From NCBI GenBank assembly GCA_022393335.1, contig JAJEKB010021086.1, positions 1-64,000 on the forward strand: a stretch of 64,000 nt of DNA, written 5' to 3'. Made by a program: the position numbers and the translations under genes. The stretch's first letter is position 1. Each line of letters begins with the position of its first letter. Source of the stretch: Macrotrachela quadricornifera. Its lineage: Eukaryota; Rotifera; Eurotatoria; Philodinida; Philodinidae. The notes beneath the pieces are model-generated. The model made no database searches and was not told where the DNA came from. It saw nothing but the letters and a program-made list of their open reading frames with translations. Of the stretch, positions 23,701 to 35,417 are shown piece by piece.

Positions 23701-26395
23701 ATTGTCTCAAGTGACTAAAACATAAATTGTTCATATCTTCCCTGTAGAGATCATAGAGATATAGAAGAGTTTGATTTTCTCAAGGTTGTATTAATAAAAA
23801 AAATACATTTCTTGGATGGCATTTAAGTTGATACTTCATGTAATAACTTCTTATCGAAATAATCACTTAAAAAGAATTTAATTTACTAACTTTTTTATTT
23901 TTATATTAAAACTTTGAATATTCATTAAAAAAAAAAAAGAAAATGATTATTTTTTATTAGTATATGTATATTGAAAGAAATTTTAAATAGAAAATGAAAA
24001 TGTATGCAATTGTGTAATATTATAAACGATTTTACAGTAACTTTCGATTACGATATATATTTATATAGAACGTTTTATAAAAAATCTATTCAATTACCAA
24101 TATAATTAAAGATTATTATTCAAGAAAAAGAATGTCATCTGAAGCACATAGAAAATTGATTACATCATACAAAGAATACGAACATCCTTTCGTATAGAAT
24201 ATCTTTAAACGTAAATATCATATAAAAATTTGTCTGTTTGTTTCGATGGCATTAGATGTCCTCTACTAAGTGTCCATCTGTGCTGCATACACAAATGACT
24301 TCTCAGTATTCACGTCTCGAGGCTATAGTAGCGGCTGCCTTCTCTTTTTTTCTTTTAATGTGTTTATATTCATTTTTGTACAGTGTATGTGCATATGTGT
24401 CTATTTCTAGTAAAACCCTTCTGGCATTTCATACGTTTTAGAATATACTGACCTTGACTATAGTATTTTCATTTTAATTAGATTTATTTTTCTTCGTTAT
24501 ATTTTTAAATATTGAAAAAACACTTGAAATTAGACAAATATAAAAAGGAAATAAGAATTAAACGAATATTTATATTTGTTTACATGTATATATAGACCAT
24601 ATCAAGACGGTTCATTGGTTTTTGAAGTACGTTTGGGTGACGTTATGGATCTTATATGCCCATTTTATGATGAACAACAATCGTATATGACAAGTGAACT
24701 AGAACAATATGATATATATCGAGTATGTTTTCTTTTTCTTTTTTGCTTCTTAATTTCTTATTCTATTTTAAAATAATCAATAATATCATTATTTTTAAGG
24801 TAACTGAAAAAGAATATAATAAATGTAATATTGATCAATTTAGCAATGATCCAATGACACGTCGTGTGATTACATGTAACAGTCCATATGATGTGATGAA
24901 ATATACGCTTAATTTTCGTTCATATTTACCAATACCAAATGGATTTGAATTTCGTCCTAATGAAACTTATTATTTTCTTTCAACATCATCAAGTCATCAA
25001 CAATGCAACAAACTTAAAATTCTTGTACATGATTATCGTAAGTGTACATCTTCACTTTCTTGTCTTTCTAACTGGATGATAACGATGTCGATGTTTTGCC
25101 TCATTGCACTCGTAGACATATACATGAGACGATGTGATTATGTAATAGGACCGATGGAGTGTAATCGAATCATGGTAGATTCGATACTTATCGCTCGAGC
25201 GCGCATTTGTTCTGATTACTTGAGAGAAAGAATGAGTGAATGACTAGACAAATTCAATAGTAATCATACATATTCACTAATTAGTGAACCATAATCAGTT
25301 ATATTTTTTTTTTATATAAGAAAAGAAAGACAGTTTTTTTTTAGTATTAATTAGAATATGATAATGAAAATATCTTTATATTATTTCAACAACTTGGTTT
25401 CTAAAATATCGATAATCATGAAATATGAGTTATATAATGAATTCATATTAGTTGGAAATTTTTAAAATATAATTCATAATTGTAGAAATATATTGACAAC
25501 ATATCAATTGATCGATTGTACCTGCTATTAACCACGCCTTTTGTATTTTGTGATAGTCATATGGTTCATAATATGGATCACTGAAATGGCGGCGATTGTG
25601 ATTTGCATTAGATTAGACAAGAAGAGTAGTCGTATAAATTGTCGGCTTCTTTTAGTGTTTTATTTTTTTTGCTTTGCTGATGTTCTATGCATGACTTCGC
25701 CATCAAACTACTAAGATACTGTTGTTATTTTTCTTCATATGTAATATCAACGTAGTTATTGTTCAATACTGATTGAGTAACGAATAATCTTATTGTCGAG
25801 ATAAATTACACTCATCGTAAATCAATCATTGATATTTTATATACATAATAATTTCGTTACTGAATGGAAATAGATATGAGAGATCTATTTAATATTACTT
25901 AACATATGAAGAATATGAACAAAATAGCATATTAATAAATTGTTTCTTTTCTTTTTGTTATCTATTTAGATCGTGTTTCAATATCTACAAGTACAAAATC
26001 ATTCTTAAATAATCAAGAACGAAAACCTATTTCATTTCCTCATTATTCTCATCATCGACATGGATTATCATCCACATATGTAGATAAACCTGACCATAAT
26101 GATATCCATCGTCCATTCTCACATGCAGTTAAAGCTCAACGTCATAGTGATCCATATTCAATAAAATGGATTACTGAAGGACCACGTCAAGATAAAGATA
26201 CTGGTTCGTATTTTTCTTTAAATAAAAATTATTTTAATTGAATTTATTTTTTTGATAGATAAATCTTATCGAACGATAGATTTAATTGAAACATCTGTTT
26301 CACCATCAAATATGCTTAGTCTTGCTTTGAGTTCTTCATCAACGAAATTGTCGATATCATTTTTATTCATTTGTCTTCTACTTTGTTTAAGATAA
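20586..26395 (+). CDS. Ephrin, GPI-anchored (A-like)
   Basis: Alternative first exons 1a (20586-20701) or 1b (22771-22883) join in the same phase to exons 24596-24722, 24800-25037, 25970-26203 and 26259-26395. The products are 283 or 282 residues. The receptor-binding domain is recognisable: YWNQTTF (family YWNSSNP), VMDLICPFYDEQQ (family LDIVCPHY), YDIYRVTEKEYNKC, and NGFEFRPNETYYFLSTSS followed by CNKLKILVHD. It carries four conserved-looking Cys and N-glycosylation sites. After a His/Ser-rich linker the protein ends with small residues and a hydrophobic tail (LSISFLFICLLLCLR), the layout of a GPI-attachment signal. Ephrins are cell-surface ligands of Eph receptor kinases in guidance and tissue boundaries. 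Poly(A) signal at 26667-26672. The open frame continuing past the 25037 donor to 25243 is intronic read-through. Confidence 0.85.
21444..21473. repeat. (AT)n microsatellite in the ephrin intron
   Basis: AT dinucleotide run between the two alternative ephrin first exons. Confidence 0.95.
22771..22883 (+). other. Ephrin alternative first exon 1b
   Basis: ATG at 22771 followed by a strong signal peptide (ELFVVLVLLLIFI) and YWNQTTF. It ends at CAG before GTAAAA in phase 2. Joined to exon 2 it reads ...TTFR-PYQDG. It is closer to exon 2 than 1a (1.7 kb against 3.9 kb intron). Confidence 0.75.
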
Positions 26396-27571
26396 TGTGG
26401 AAAATTTTGTCAATGTTTTTCTTTTGTCTTTGGCACCGGTGTTCTTCAAATTTTTACTATTGAAATATTGTTTTGTTGAAAGAATCTTTCGAAAAAGAAG
26501 ATCTGGATTTCTTTACTTATTGTATGTTGAACAAATGGCTGCAAAAAAAATAATCATTTTGTTTTTTTCATGCTTTTTTTTTTCGTTTTTTTTAAAGCTT
26601 AATTCATGTTTAAATGCACAGACAATAAAAAAAAATAAGAGAGCAATTTATCATTTTTATTTGTCAAATAAATAAATATTAATTTATATTTGTATTCAAA
26701 TCAGCTATAAAAAAAGATATACAGAGAAATTTTTATTTATTAACAAAAACTTGATAAAATAACAAATCATATTGATTGTGTTTGTCAAATCAGTAGCGAT
26801 TGAGAATTTATCGATGTTTGTAGAGGAAATAAAACACTAGTAAACAATGGTTACCGCTAATATTTTTCGAAAAGTGTGATAGTATTGTTAAAAAACTAGA
26901 GGAGAATAATGAAACAGGTCTCCGATAGTTTTCACATTTTATCAATTTAATAATAATTTATAGGACGTATTAATCGTAAATAATGCGCTGGTATTATTGT
27001 AACTAATAGAATGATGATTGAACTTCAAATTCGTCAATAATGACAGACTTTATTTTTTTATATAAAATTAGCTAATCAAAGTATGTTGTCATTGCCTGTA
27101 ATGTTCGTAATTCATTTTGTTTTTTGTAGTACAGATATTGAGTGAAATACTGTATATATGACGTTGTTAGCTGTATACATACATCATTACAATAATCAAA
27201 TACAATGCAATAGCTTATATACCTTAGTATATAAACGTAACTCATGCATGAATCGATCGAAGGATATGACACTGTCGTCATATTTATATTTGTGCATTCG
27301 CCATATTATATAATCATTTTTAACATTGTATTGTCTAATAAATAGGCAAACTTTCGTCTAGAAGTATCTGCAAAAGATACGTACGAAAATGGCATGAAGT
27401 TTTGTATAGATAAGTTTTCTTTAACTTATAATCATTGAGAATTATCAACTAATTATTCGCAGCTTGGATTTTATTTGTCTTTTAAAGAAAATATCTTTTT
27501 CATAATAGCTACAAAAAATTCTATTCAAAATGAATAGTGAAAAATAAATTGTACATATAGAAAAAAATCTG
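26396..27571. other. Convergent 3' intergenic region
   Basis: About 1.2 kb between the ephrin stop and the seryl-tRNA synthetase stop. It contains the 3' UTRs; a reverse-strand AATAAA (TTTATT at 27470-27475) fits the synthetase transcript. Nothing else is seen. Confidence 0.5.
26667..26672 (+). terminator. Poly(A) signal of the ephrin gene
   Basis: AATAAA about 270 bp after the TAA at 26393-26395. Confidence 0.5.
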
Positions 27572-29768
27572 TTAACTAAGAAATTTAATCCATTGTGTTT
27601 TAGGTACCGATGAATTTTTCGAAATAAATTCTCTATTGCCCATAAAAGATTGTAGAGGCGCTGGAATTTGAATTTGTTTTGTTTCCTAAAAAAAAACAAA
27701 ACAAATGAACTAGAATTTTTTTATTTTATTATAAAAATATTCTATACCGGATTCCAATTTGATTCAATAATTGCAGTAAGTATTCGAGGTATCGCCATAG
27801 CCGTTCCATTCAACTAAAAGAAAAATTAATTAAAATATAAACAAATTCACAAGAAAAAAAAACAAGTTTTTTTAACATACAGTATGAACAAATCTTTCCT
27901 CGTTATTATCATTGATATACTTAATATGAAGACGACGTGATTGAAAATCAGTACAATTTGATGCACTACTAACCTATATAAATGAATAATATATTCAAAA
28001 GAAAAGATATGAAATAATCGAACATACTTCACCATAAAATCCTTTTGCAGGCATCCATGTTTCAATATCAAATTTTCTATGAGCAGAAAGGCCGAGTTCT
28101 TCCGATGGCATATCAAGTATTCTAAAGAAAAAAAAATATATATATAAAATTCAATTTAAATAAAACATTTAAAATTAATTAAACCTAAAATGTAATCCAA
28201 GTTCTTCAAATATTAGTGTCTGTAATCGAACAATTTCATCATGCATTTCTTCTGATACTTGTTCATCATCCGTTGTAACAGCAAACATTTCAACTTTAGT
28301 AAATTCATGTACACGATATAAATTACCTTCACTCTTTCCACCAGGTAATTCAGCTCGATAGCAACGACTACATGCTGCTAATCTATAAAAACAAAAATAA
28401 AAAGATAATCAACAAGAAAAAGAAATACATATTTCAATATATATTCTATTTACTTAAGTGGTAATTCATCTTTACGAAAAGTATTATGTTTAAGCAGACC
28501 AGCTAAAGGCATTTCCGATGTACCAGCAAGACAATATCGACCAAATTCTTCACCATAATCTAATTGATAGATTTGTGATCGTTTACCTCTAGTTGGAAAT
28601 CCACATGATTCCTAATAAATGAAAAATATACTCTTATTGTTGTGTGTGTCATAAAAAATTATTAAAAAAAAAGTATATTACAATGATGCCTCGATGAATA
28701 ATATCAGGAACTGATACCATTTTAAAACCCTAATACAAAAATAGAAAAATACTAAATAAAATGAATAATATTAAAATAATATTCTACATGTTGAGTAAGT
28801 TTTTCAAATGCATAATACATTAAAGCACGTTCTAAACGAGCAAAATCACCAAATAGTGCATAAGCACCACGAAATGATACATGACCCATATTTCTATATA
28901 AAAGAAAATTATTAAAATTTATAATTTCTTCTATACAAAAAAGAAACAAGTTATTTTTTTTAAAACAAAACTCACTCTAATTGCATCATATTTAATTCTT
29001 GACCAATTTGATCAATTGTTTGTAAAGAACCAGTTATTTCTAAAAAGTATAAAATAATTTTAGATAATTTAAAAATAAAAATTATTTCAAATTAACATTA
29101 TCATTTTAATTAACTTGAATATTTTTTTTACCTGGTTTTTTTCCTACTAAACGAACAGTACGTGCTTGTTCTTCATTACCAATTGGCTAAATTAAAAAGA
29201 ACAAAAATTATATATGATTAGTAAAATAAAAAGACTACCTACGACATCAGGATGTGTATTATTAGGTAATCTCAATGCATGATTATATAAATCTTGAATT
29301 TTAAGTTTAATTTGATCCTAATATTTGTATAAAGAATGTAATTAATGATAAAATTAAAATGAATTATTTTACTTCGCCTTGAATTGGATCGAGTTTTTTC
29401 TCTTCAATACGATGAAATAAAGCTTGAACATCACGATGAAGAGCATGCTATATAATAATATTATTGTTATAGTTTTAAAAATAAAAAATAAAAATTTTTT
29501 TTCATACAATTTGTTGAACATTAGCATATTCAGTTTCTTTTCGTTGTTTAATATTTTCTGCAGTTATGTGAGAATTTTCATCATTCAATATATAATCCCA
29601 ATCAAGTGCAGCTGATTGAAGATCAAGTTCAACATATGGATTTAATCTATTTATATATGTTTTAACTTGATCCAAATAAGCACGATAATCATGCCATGGA
29701 TTAAATTTAGGTGGAAAAGTTGATTGAAAACGAACAGATAAACTGAATAAATATTTTGCTCGATGCAT
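27572..29768 (-). CDS. SARS2: Serine--tRNA ligase, mitochondrial
   Basis: Thirteen exons: 29768-29508, 29447-29373, 29317-29243, 29186-29132, 29039-28976, 28893-28788, 28729-28682, 28611-28454, 28382-28185, 28121-28028, 27973-27881, 27813-27748, 27685-27572. All join in phase to 468 residues. The basic, Arg/Ser-containing N-terminus ([16 protein letters not shown]) looks like a mitochondrial presequence. An N-terminal tRNA-binding arm precedes a class II catalytic core. The core has the serine-binding TSEMPL (residues 259-264), motif 2 RCYRAE (287-292) and motif 3 GTAMAIPRI (412-420). The enzyme charges tRNA-Ser with serine in the mitochondrion. It is divergent from the KEN-box gene with a 332 bp shared upstream region. 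Confidence 0.92.
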
Positions 29769-30100
29769 TTTTTTTCTTTAATATCTATATATCATAATAG
29801 AATGACTAAAATATGTCCAACCGATCTTGATGATTTCCTAACTGACTAATCAGAAAGAATGTGGCCGATAGATGGCATAATCAAAAAGGATTGTTCATTT
29901 TTCTATATATAGATAGCAACAATATTTTTTGTTGTCTTTGACAATATGTATGTTATACATGTTTTGACATTTAAAATATCGTCTCTTATTTTTCTCTGAT
30001 ACTATCGACAGTTAATCATAGACAATGAACATTTCTCATTAGCGTTCTTATATTACATGTGCTGTCTATATATTAATTCTTCTTTTCTTTAAAAACTATC
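29769..30100. promoter_or_regulatory. Putative bidirectional promoter (SARS2 / KEN-box gene)
   Basis: Only 332 bp separate the divergent start codons. No strong TATA motif is evident on either side. Confidence 0.4.
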
Positions 30101-33018
30101 ATGCATCTATCAAACAAACAGCGTATAATGAATAAAACATTTACAATACTATCCAATAAATATTGTTTATCTCATAATGATATTGAACAAGATCAAACAA
30201 ATTGTACTTCAGAAAACATCAGTGAATTATCAAGAACATCAAACAATAATCGATTTAATACATTTACAAAATATAAGATTAAGCAACAGCCAACAACAGT
30301 TATTGTCAATCAACATCAACAACGATATTTTGATTCACCAACAATGATTATGTTAGATGATGACGATGATGATAATGATAATTATATTCCTATAAGTCGT
30401 TGTTCAAATAAAACATCATTTACTAATGCACCTGAATCAAATTTGGATGAAACAGAACTTAGTGATTTTTTTATCTTTACCAATCGTAAGATTAAAATAG
30501 ATTGAATTTAAATTAATGTTTCATTATTTTATAGAAAATCGTGTTTTAAGCGAATCAATGCAAGTAGTAATAAGTCGCCATCCATCATTGTATGATTTAA
30601 AGTATATTAATGATGTAAGCAGTGTATTAGCTGCTCCACCATTATTTATACCAGATAAAGAAGAACACATTTATCAAGAATTAATTCGAATTGATCATTC
30701 AATATCAACACCACCAATAGATCATATGAATGATGTTGATGAAAATAAAGAAAATCGTCCTCCATTAATGCCAATCAAATGTCCAACATCTCGTATACCT
30801 GTTTGGACACCTTCACCTAATAATAAAAATATTATTACATCAACAACAAAAGGTAAGAATAAGCAACATGAAGAAATGAAGAAAAAAATGATAACAACTC
30901 AACCAAGTTTAACCGGTAAATAAATATTATATTAAGAGTATGTCTTAGACTAGCCTTATATAATGTCCCTGGTTAATTCGGTCTATTATAAAATAACTTG
31001 ATTTCACATTTGTTTCATCTCATACTAACTCTTTTGTTAATTTGTCAATTAATATAAACCTCATAATTATAAGAGATAATTATATCTTGCTTTGATGTTT
31101 AATTATACGATGATTTTGGTGAATGTTCGCAATAAATATATGTGGGATCAATGTCCAAATACGAATAAAAGAATCAGAATAAACAAATATCCAATCTCTA
31201 CTGTCTTCCCTAATCGTAGTCACATCAATAAGTTTTTTTTATCATTTGAGAGATGAACATGAATATCAATATCATTGAGGCAAAGGAATGTGAAGTTTAA
31301 GCGAAAAAAAAATTAAAAATTTTACAAAAAACTCGATAAAAATTCTTTCGAATTTTATTAGCTATCAAATTAGTATATATAACCAAGATTATTTTGATAA
31401 GAAATGAAGTCAAATTTTGAGTAGTACATAAAATCAATAAGTTTAATTTCCTTTGTACAGAAGAATACTGTTCTTTTTCTCGATATTGATTTTATTATGA
31501 AAATCATGACAAAACAATATTACAGAAAATTTATTTCTTCGCAATTTAATTTCTTCTTTATTGTATTGTTATTTGTTAGATTTTTTTATTCGTTTGACTC
31601 GTAAAAACATGCTTATAGTAGAATTGTTTCATTTAATTAAATATTCATATTCTATTTTGAAACGATCTTCCTGAAATACAAACTCTTCGACTTTTTATTT
31701 ATTTATTTTCTTGATAATTCAATGTTCACTGAAACAAAACTAATCTAAATGATAATTTATGAATCCAAAAATATCTACAATGCAGTGTTATAGTCAATGT
31801 GGAAGTTGAAGGAAGGTGTTCTTCCTTTATCCCTGGATTTTTGATTATTGGGCCTCATACTATGTATTTTGCTATCTTATAATAATTTTCGCCCGCCTTT
31901 TCTCGGAAAGAAAATAACTAAATATATACTATTTATTTTGAAATTCAATAATCTTTCTTTTTTACGAAAAATTTTGATATATGCATTAGTTATTAAATAT
32001 AATCATTTTTCTTCAATAAATTCCCAGCTTTTAAATATAGAATTTTTTGTATATTGTTCAAGATAAATTATTCAAGACAAATTGATATATATATATGTGT
32101 CGTTTTGGCAGCATAGATTCGTCATAATAATTTAACTTTGTAAGAGATTTCCATATGATATATGATATATTTTGCAATCAATCAATTTCACTCTTTCGTC
32201 ATTTGCAAATCTGTATAAACATTTTTAATAGTATGTTTTCTTTGTCATATTTTTATTTTTACAATATTATTCATCATAACTTTTGATAACATAGTTTCAT
32301 AGAAATGATCTCATGATAAAGTTGTCTGCTAGTTTAGTTTGTACGTAGAAGTAAGGCCGTTGATTAAATTAATTTTATTTTTCACTTTTATTATTCATAT
32401 AATACAAGATTATATTCCTTCGATTTATCAACTCTAATGATTTTGTACAACTAAATAATAATTTTATTTTCATACTGATGTATCGACAGTTTTAATAAGC
32501 AAGTAATGTCATCATTATATTTTTATTTATTTTATGGTCCTATAATTCTCCTATGAATATAATTGACAATGTTCACAAGTCTTTATTGTCATACTTTTTT
32601 TCCTGTCTATTAAATATTTTAGAAGAAACAGTTATATATAGCATTTTACATAATTTGATTTTTCTTTCGTACAAGATTGATTATACATAAGAATAAAATA
32701 TAACTGGTGAATGAATGTAGTAATTGAAATATATTTAGATTTACTTGATGAATGGTCATCTATGGCACCTAAACTCAAAGAATTACTAATAAATACACGT
32801 AAAATGCCACTTCGAGTATGTATTCACTGTACTTATATTTCATGATTTTATTGATATTACTCTTTTAGATACCTCAATTAACAACGAATAGTATTGAATT
32901 TCGTCGTCTTAAACAATTATTAAACGATATGGAAATGACAACATCTTCATGGACAAATGCAATAAATCAATGTCGTTATGTTCTTCAACATGCTCAACAA
33001 CAAGTACATCGTTCATAA
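30101..33018 (+). CDS. KEN-box protein, unrecognised
   Basis: Exons 30101-30485, 30535-30915, 32739-32815 and 32869-33018 join in phase to 330 residues. An alternative is that the second exon reads through its donor and stops at 30923 (...SLTGK). The N-terminal two-thirds is low-complexity, Asn/Thr-rich, with an acidic run (DDDDDDNDN). It contains a clear KEN box in an acidic/Pro context (DENKENRPP), followed by IPVWTPSPN, a possible proline-directed phosphosite. The last exons encode a probably helical segment (KLKELLINTRKM; RRLKQLLNDME). A KEN box is a degron of the anaphase-promoting complex, so a cell-cycle-regulated protein is plausible. I cannot name the family. The 1.8 kb intron 30916-32738 is otherwise empty. 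Poly(A) signal at 33282-33287. Confidence 0.6.
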
Positions 33019-33372
33019 ATTTAACTTCATTATTAATCATTTTTCTATTATCATGTTTTATATTTGTTACTGTTTGTTTAAGTATTCAATTTAGTATTTT
33101 TGATACAAGTTAATGTTTATATACACATTTATCAATGTTGTTTTGTTTCAGTATAAATATTCAAAATATCATTTATTTACATTAAATATTTTCTAGTCTT
33201 ATGTATCAATATTCAATATGAGTATAGTTTTTTTTTATTCAAATGTAATTTACTACGTAGTTTTATAAATGTTGTTAAGTAAATAAATAAAAATAATTTC
33301 TTAATATTAATAATAATATTATCAAAATGGAACAAAAAAAATATTACTAATAATTAGATTTGAAATATAATA

Positions 33373-35417
33373 TTATTTCAAAGAAATGGTATTTATTGAA
33401 AGTTTATTAAATGATTCATATTCATCATCTTCTTCAGCAAGAATCAAATTCGTTTTAGATATGCTTAAATTCTCTATACTATCGTTTGATAGTGATTGAG
33501 AAGATTGTGATGATGATGATAATAAATGTTGATTGAGCATCAAATCGTTTCGAGTACAGTGTGATTGCCAATGCATTTCATTACTATTGATATTTTTATC
33601 TCGATTCTTACTTGTTCGATTTCGATAATAAACAAGTAAACATCGTTTTAATTCTTCATGTTGATCATTGTAAGAGGGTGATGTGTTACTTTGATGCTCT
33701 AAAATGGTATAAAGTCTTAATGAAACTACGAGTACAATAATCATAGTAATTCTATTTTAAATTAAATAATAAATAGCTGGAAAAATTTAATAGACTATTA
33801 CTATATTTTATTATTTAAAAATAAATCAAATATACTTTTTTGGTCTTGATTATTGAAAGAGTTACATCGTCGTACGGTAATATCTTCGAAAACAAGATTA
33901 TTTGTTTTAGAAATAGATGTCTTTGAAAATCGACAATGATTAGATGTTGATGTTAAAGATGGTGATGATGATGATGATGATGAAAATAATTGTATTGGTT
34001 TCTTTTTTGTTTTATTTCTTTTCTTACCTGAATATGATTTTACATTAGTTATTTTATGTTTTTTATCTTCTATTTTGTTTTCAAGTAAATGACTAAGTGT
34101 AGTGATACAATTTTTGAGTTGATCAATTAAACTTTGAATATTTTCATTTGTTAAAGTAGAAGTTACAATTGATTCTGTTTTTACTATATTTGGTATTGCA
34201 GTTGTTGATGATGAAGCATGAAATGGTACATGAGGAGCAATTGTAGATGAAAAATGAGGTACAATAGAAGAAGTTGTAGGTGATGGATGAGATAAATTAT
34301 CAGCTAATGATCCAAAATCAATCTGTGAATCTTATTATTAAATAGGTTTAGAATATATCATTCATTTTTACTTATACCAGATATAATAGTATTAGTCGTA
34401 TTAGCATTAGGTTTAGTTTGATCATAATTATTAGTAACTAATTGTGTTGATGTTAATGAACTAGCTGATGAGTCACGCAAAGAAGTAAACTTTAAACCGG
34501 ATGTGCTCATAGAATTTAATATTTTGTTTTCGAATTCTTTTTGTTGAAATATAACATTAGAACTAGGATTTGTCAAAGTGTTTTTAGTACTATTTGTAAT
34601 TGATGGTGAAATTAATAATTTGTTCGTAGTTGATTGTGTTGGTGATGTATGTAGTTCGATAAAAGGAGGTGATGAATTGAATTCAGTAGAAAAAGTTTTA
34701 TATTTTTGTGATTTATTGTTCATTAGATTAGTTGATTTTGTTTTCTTATTCCCTATAACATAGTTTAAGATTAATTTAATTTAGAAGATTAGTTACAATA
34801 TTAAATCTTTTTTTTAAATAAATAAAGTTTTAATTAAATAATTAGATTATCTAATCTTAGAAAAAAAATTATATATATTTACAATCTTTTTTTATCTTTT
34901 GATTTTCAAGATTGGTTTGATGATATTTCAATTGTTTATTCATAATTATTTTTGAATCAAGCATGTCGTGACAAGATATTCGACGAACAGTAATCATATT
35001 TCGATAGTGAAAATAATTATTATCTAATTGTTTTTGTTTTTTTCTCCAATTTTGAGATCTTTCATTACTATTTCCTTGTTGTTCGAAAAAACTATTATTT
35101 TGCAATACTGTTGATTGCAAATATGGATATGAAAAATTAAAAGCTTGTTTTATTGTATTATAAAATTGAAGATCAGGTGGTGGATAGATTTGTGGATCAA
35201 TTTGATAATATGCATATAATGCAGGTAGATTATCGATTTCTAATGGTATATATGAATTATTATAATTATTGCAAAATGCAGAAGATGGTTTTAAGTTTTG
35301 TAGAGAAGTTACAAAATGAGTTTTATTATTATATAATTCTTCTGGAAGAAGTTTTTCAAGAGCATATGTTATTGCACTATATTGTGAATTGTGGTTTGAA
35401 GGAGAAAATGATGACAT
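33373..35417 (-). CDS. Ser/Thr/Asn-rich protein, unrecognised
   Basis: Exons 35417-34883, 34752-34378, 34330-33836 and 33698-33373 keep frame and give 576 residues. An N-terminal region with Tyr/Pro-rich text (YAYYQIDPQIYPPPDLQFYN) is followed by a long, mostly disordered, Ser/Thr-rich middle. Near residue ~390 there is a helical stretch (NIQSLIDQLKNCITTLSHLL), then a basic patch (KKRNKTKKK) that could be a nuclear signal, a polySer run, and an acidic tail. I find no domain I can name. Low complexity and a possible nuclear signal suggest a regulatory or RNA/chromatin-associated protein, which is a guess. It is convergent with the KEN-box gene, 354 bp apart. Confidence 0.6.

Noticed and set aside
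25038..25243. Open frame continuing past the ephrin third exon with Cys and hydrophobic residues
   Set aside because: It follows a strong GTAAGT donor, and splicing to 25970 preserves frame and gives a normal ephrin tail; the extension is intronic read-through.
31848..32066. 72-codon ORF in the KEN-box gene's long intron
   Set aside because: AT-driven composition and no splice or homology support.
33373..33698. Possible GINS Psf1 similarity (ELKRCLLVYYRNR)
   Set aside because: Only a few residues match and the rest of the protein is unrelated to Psf1.
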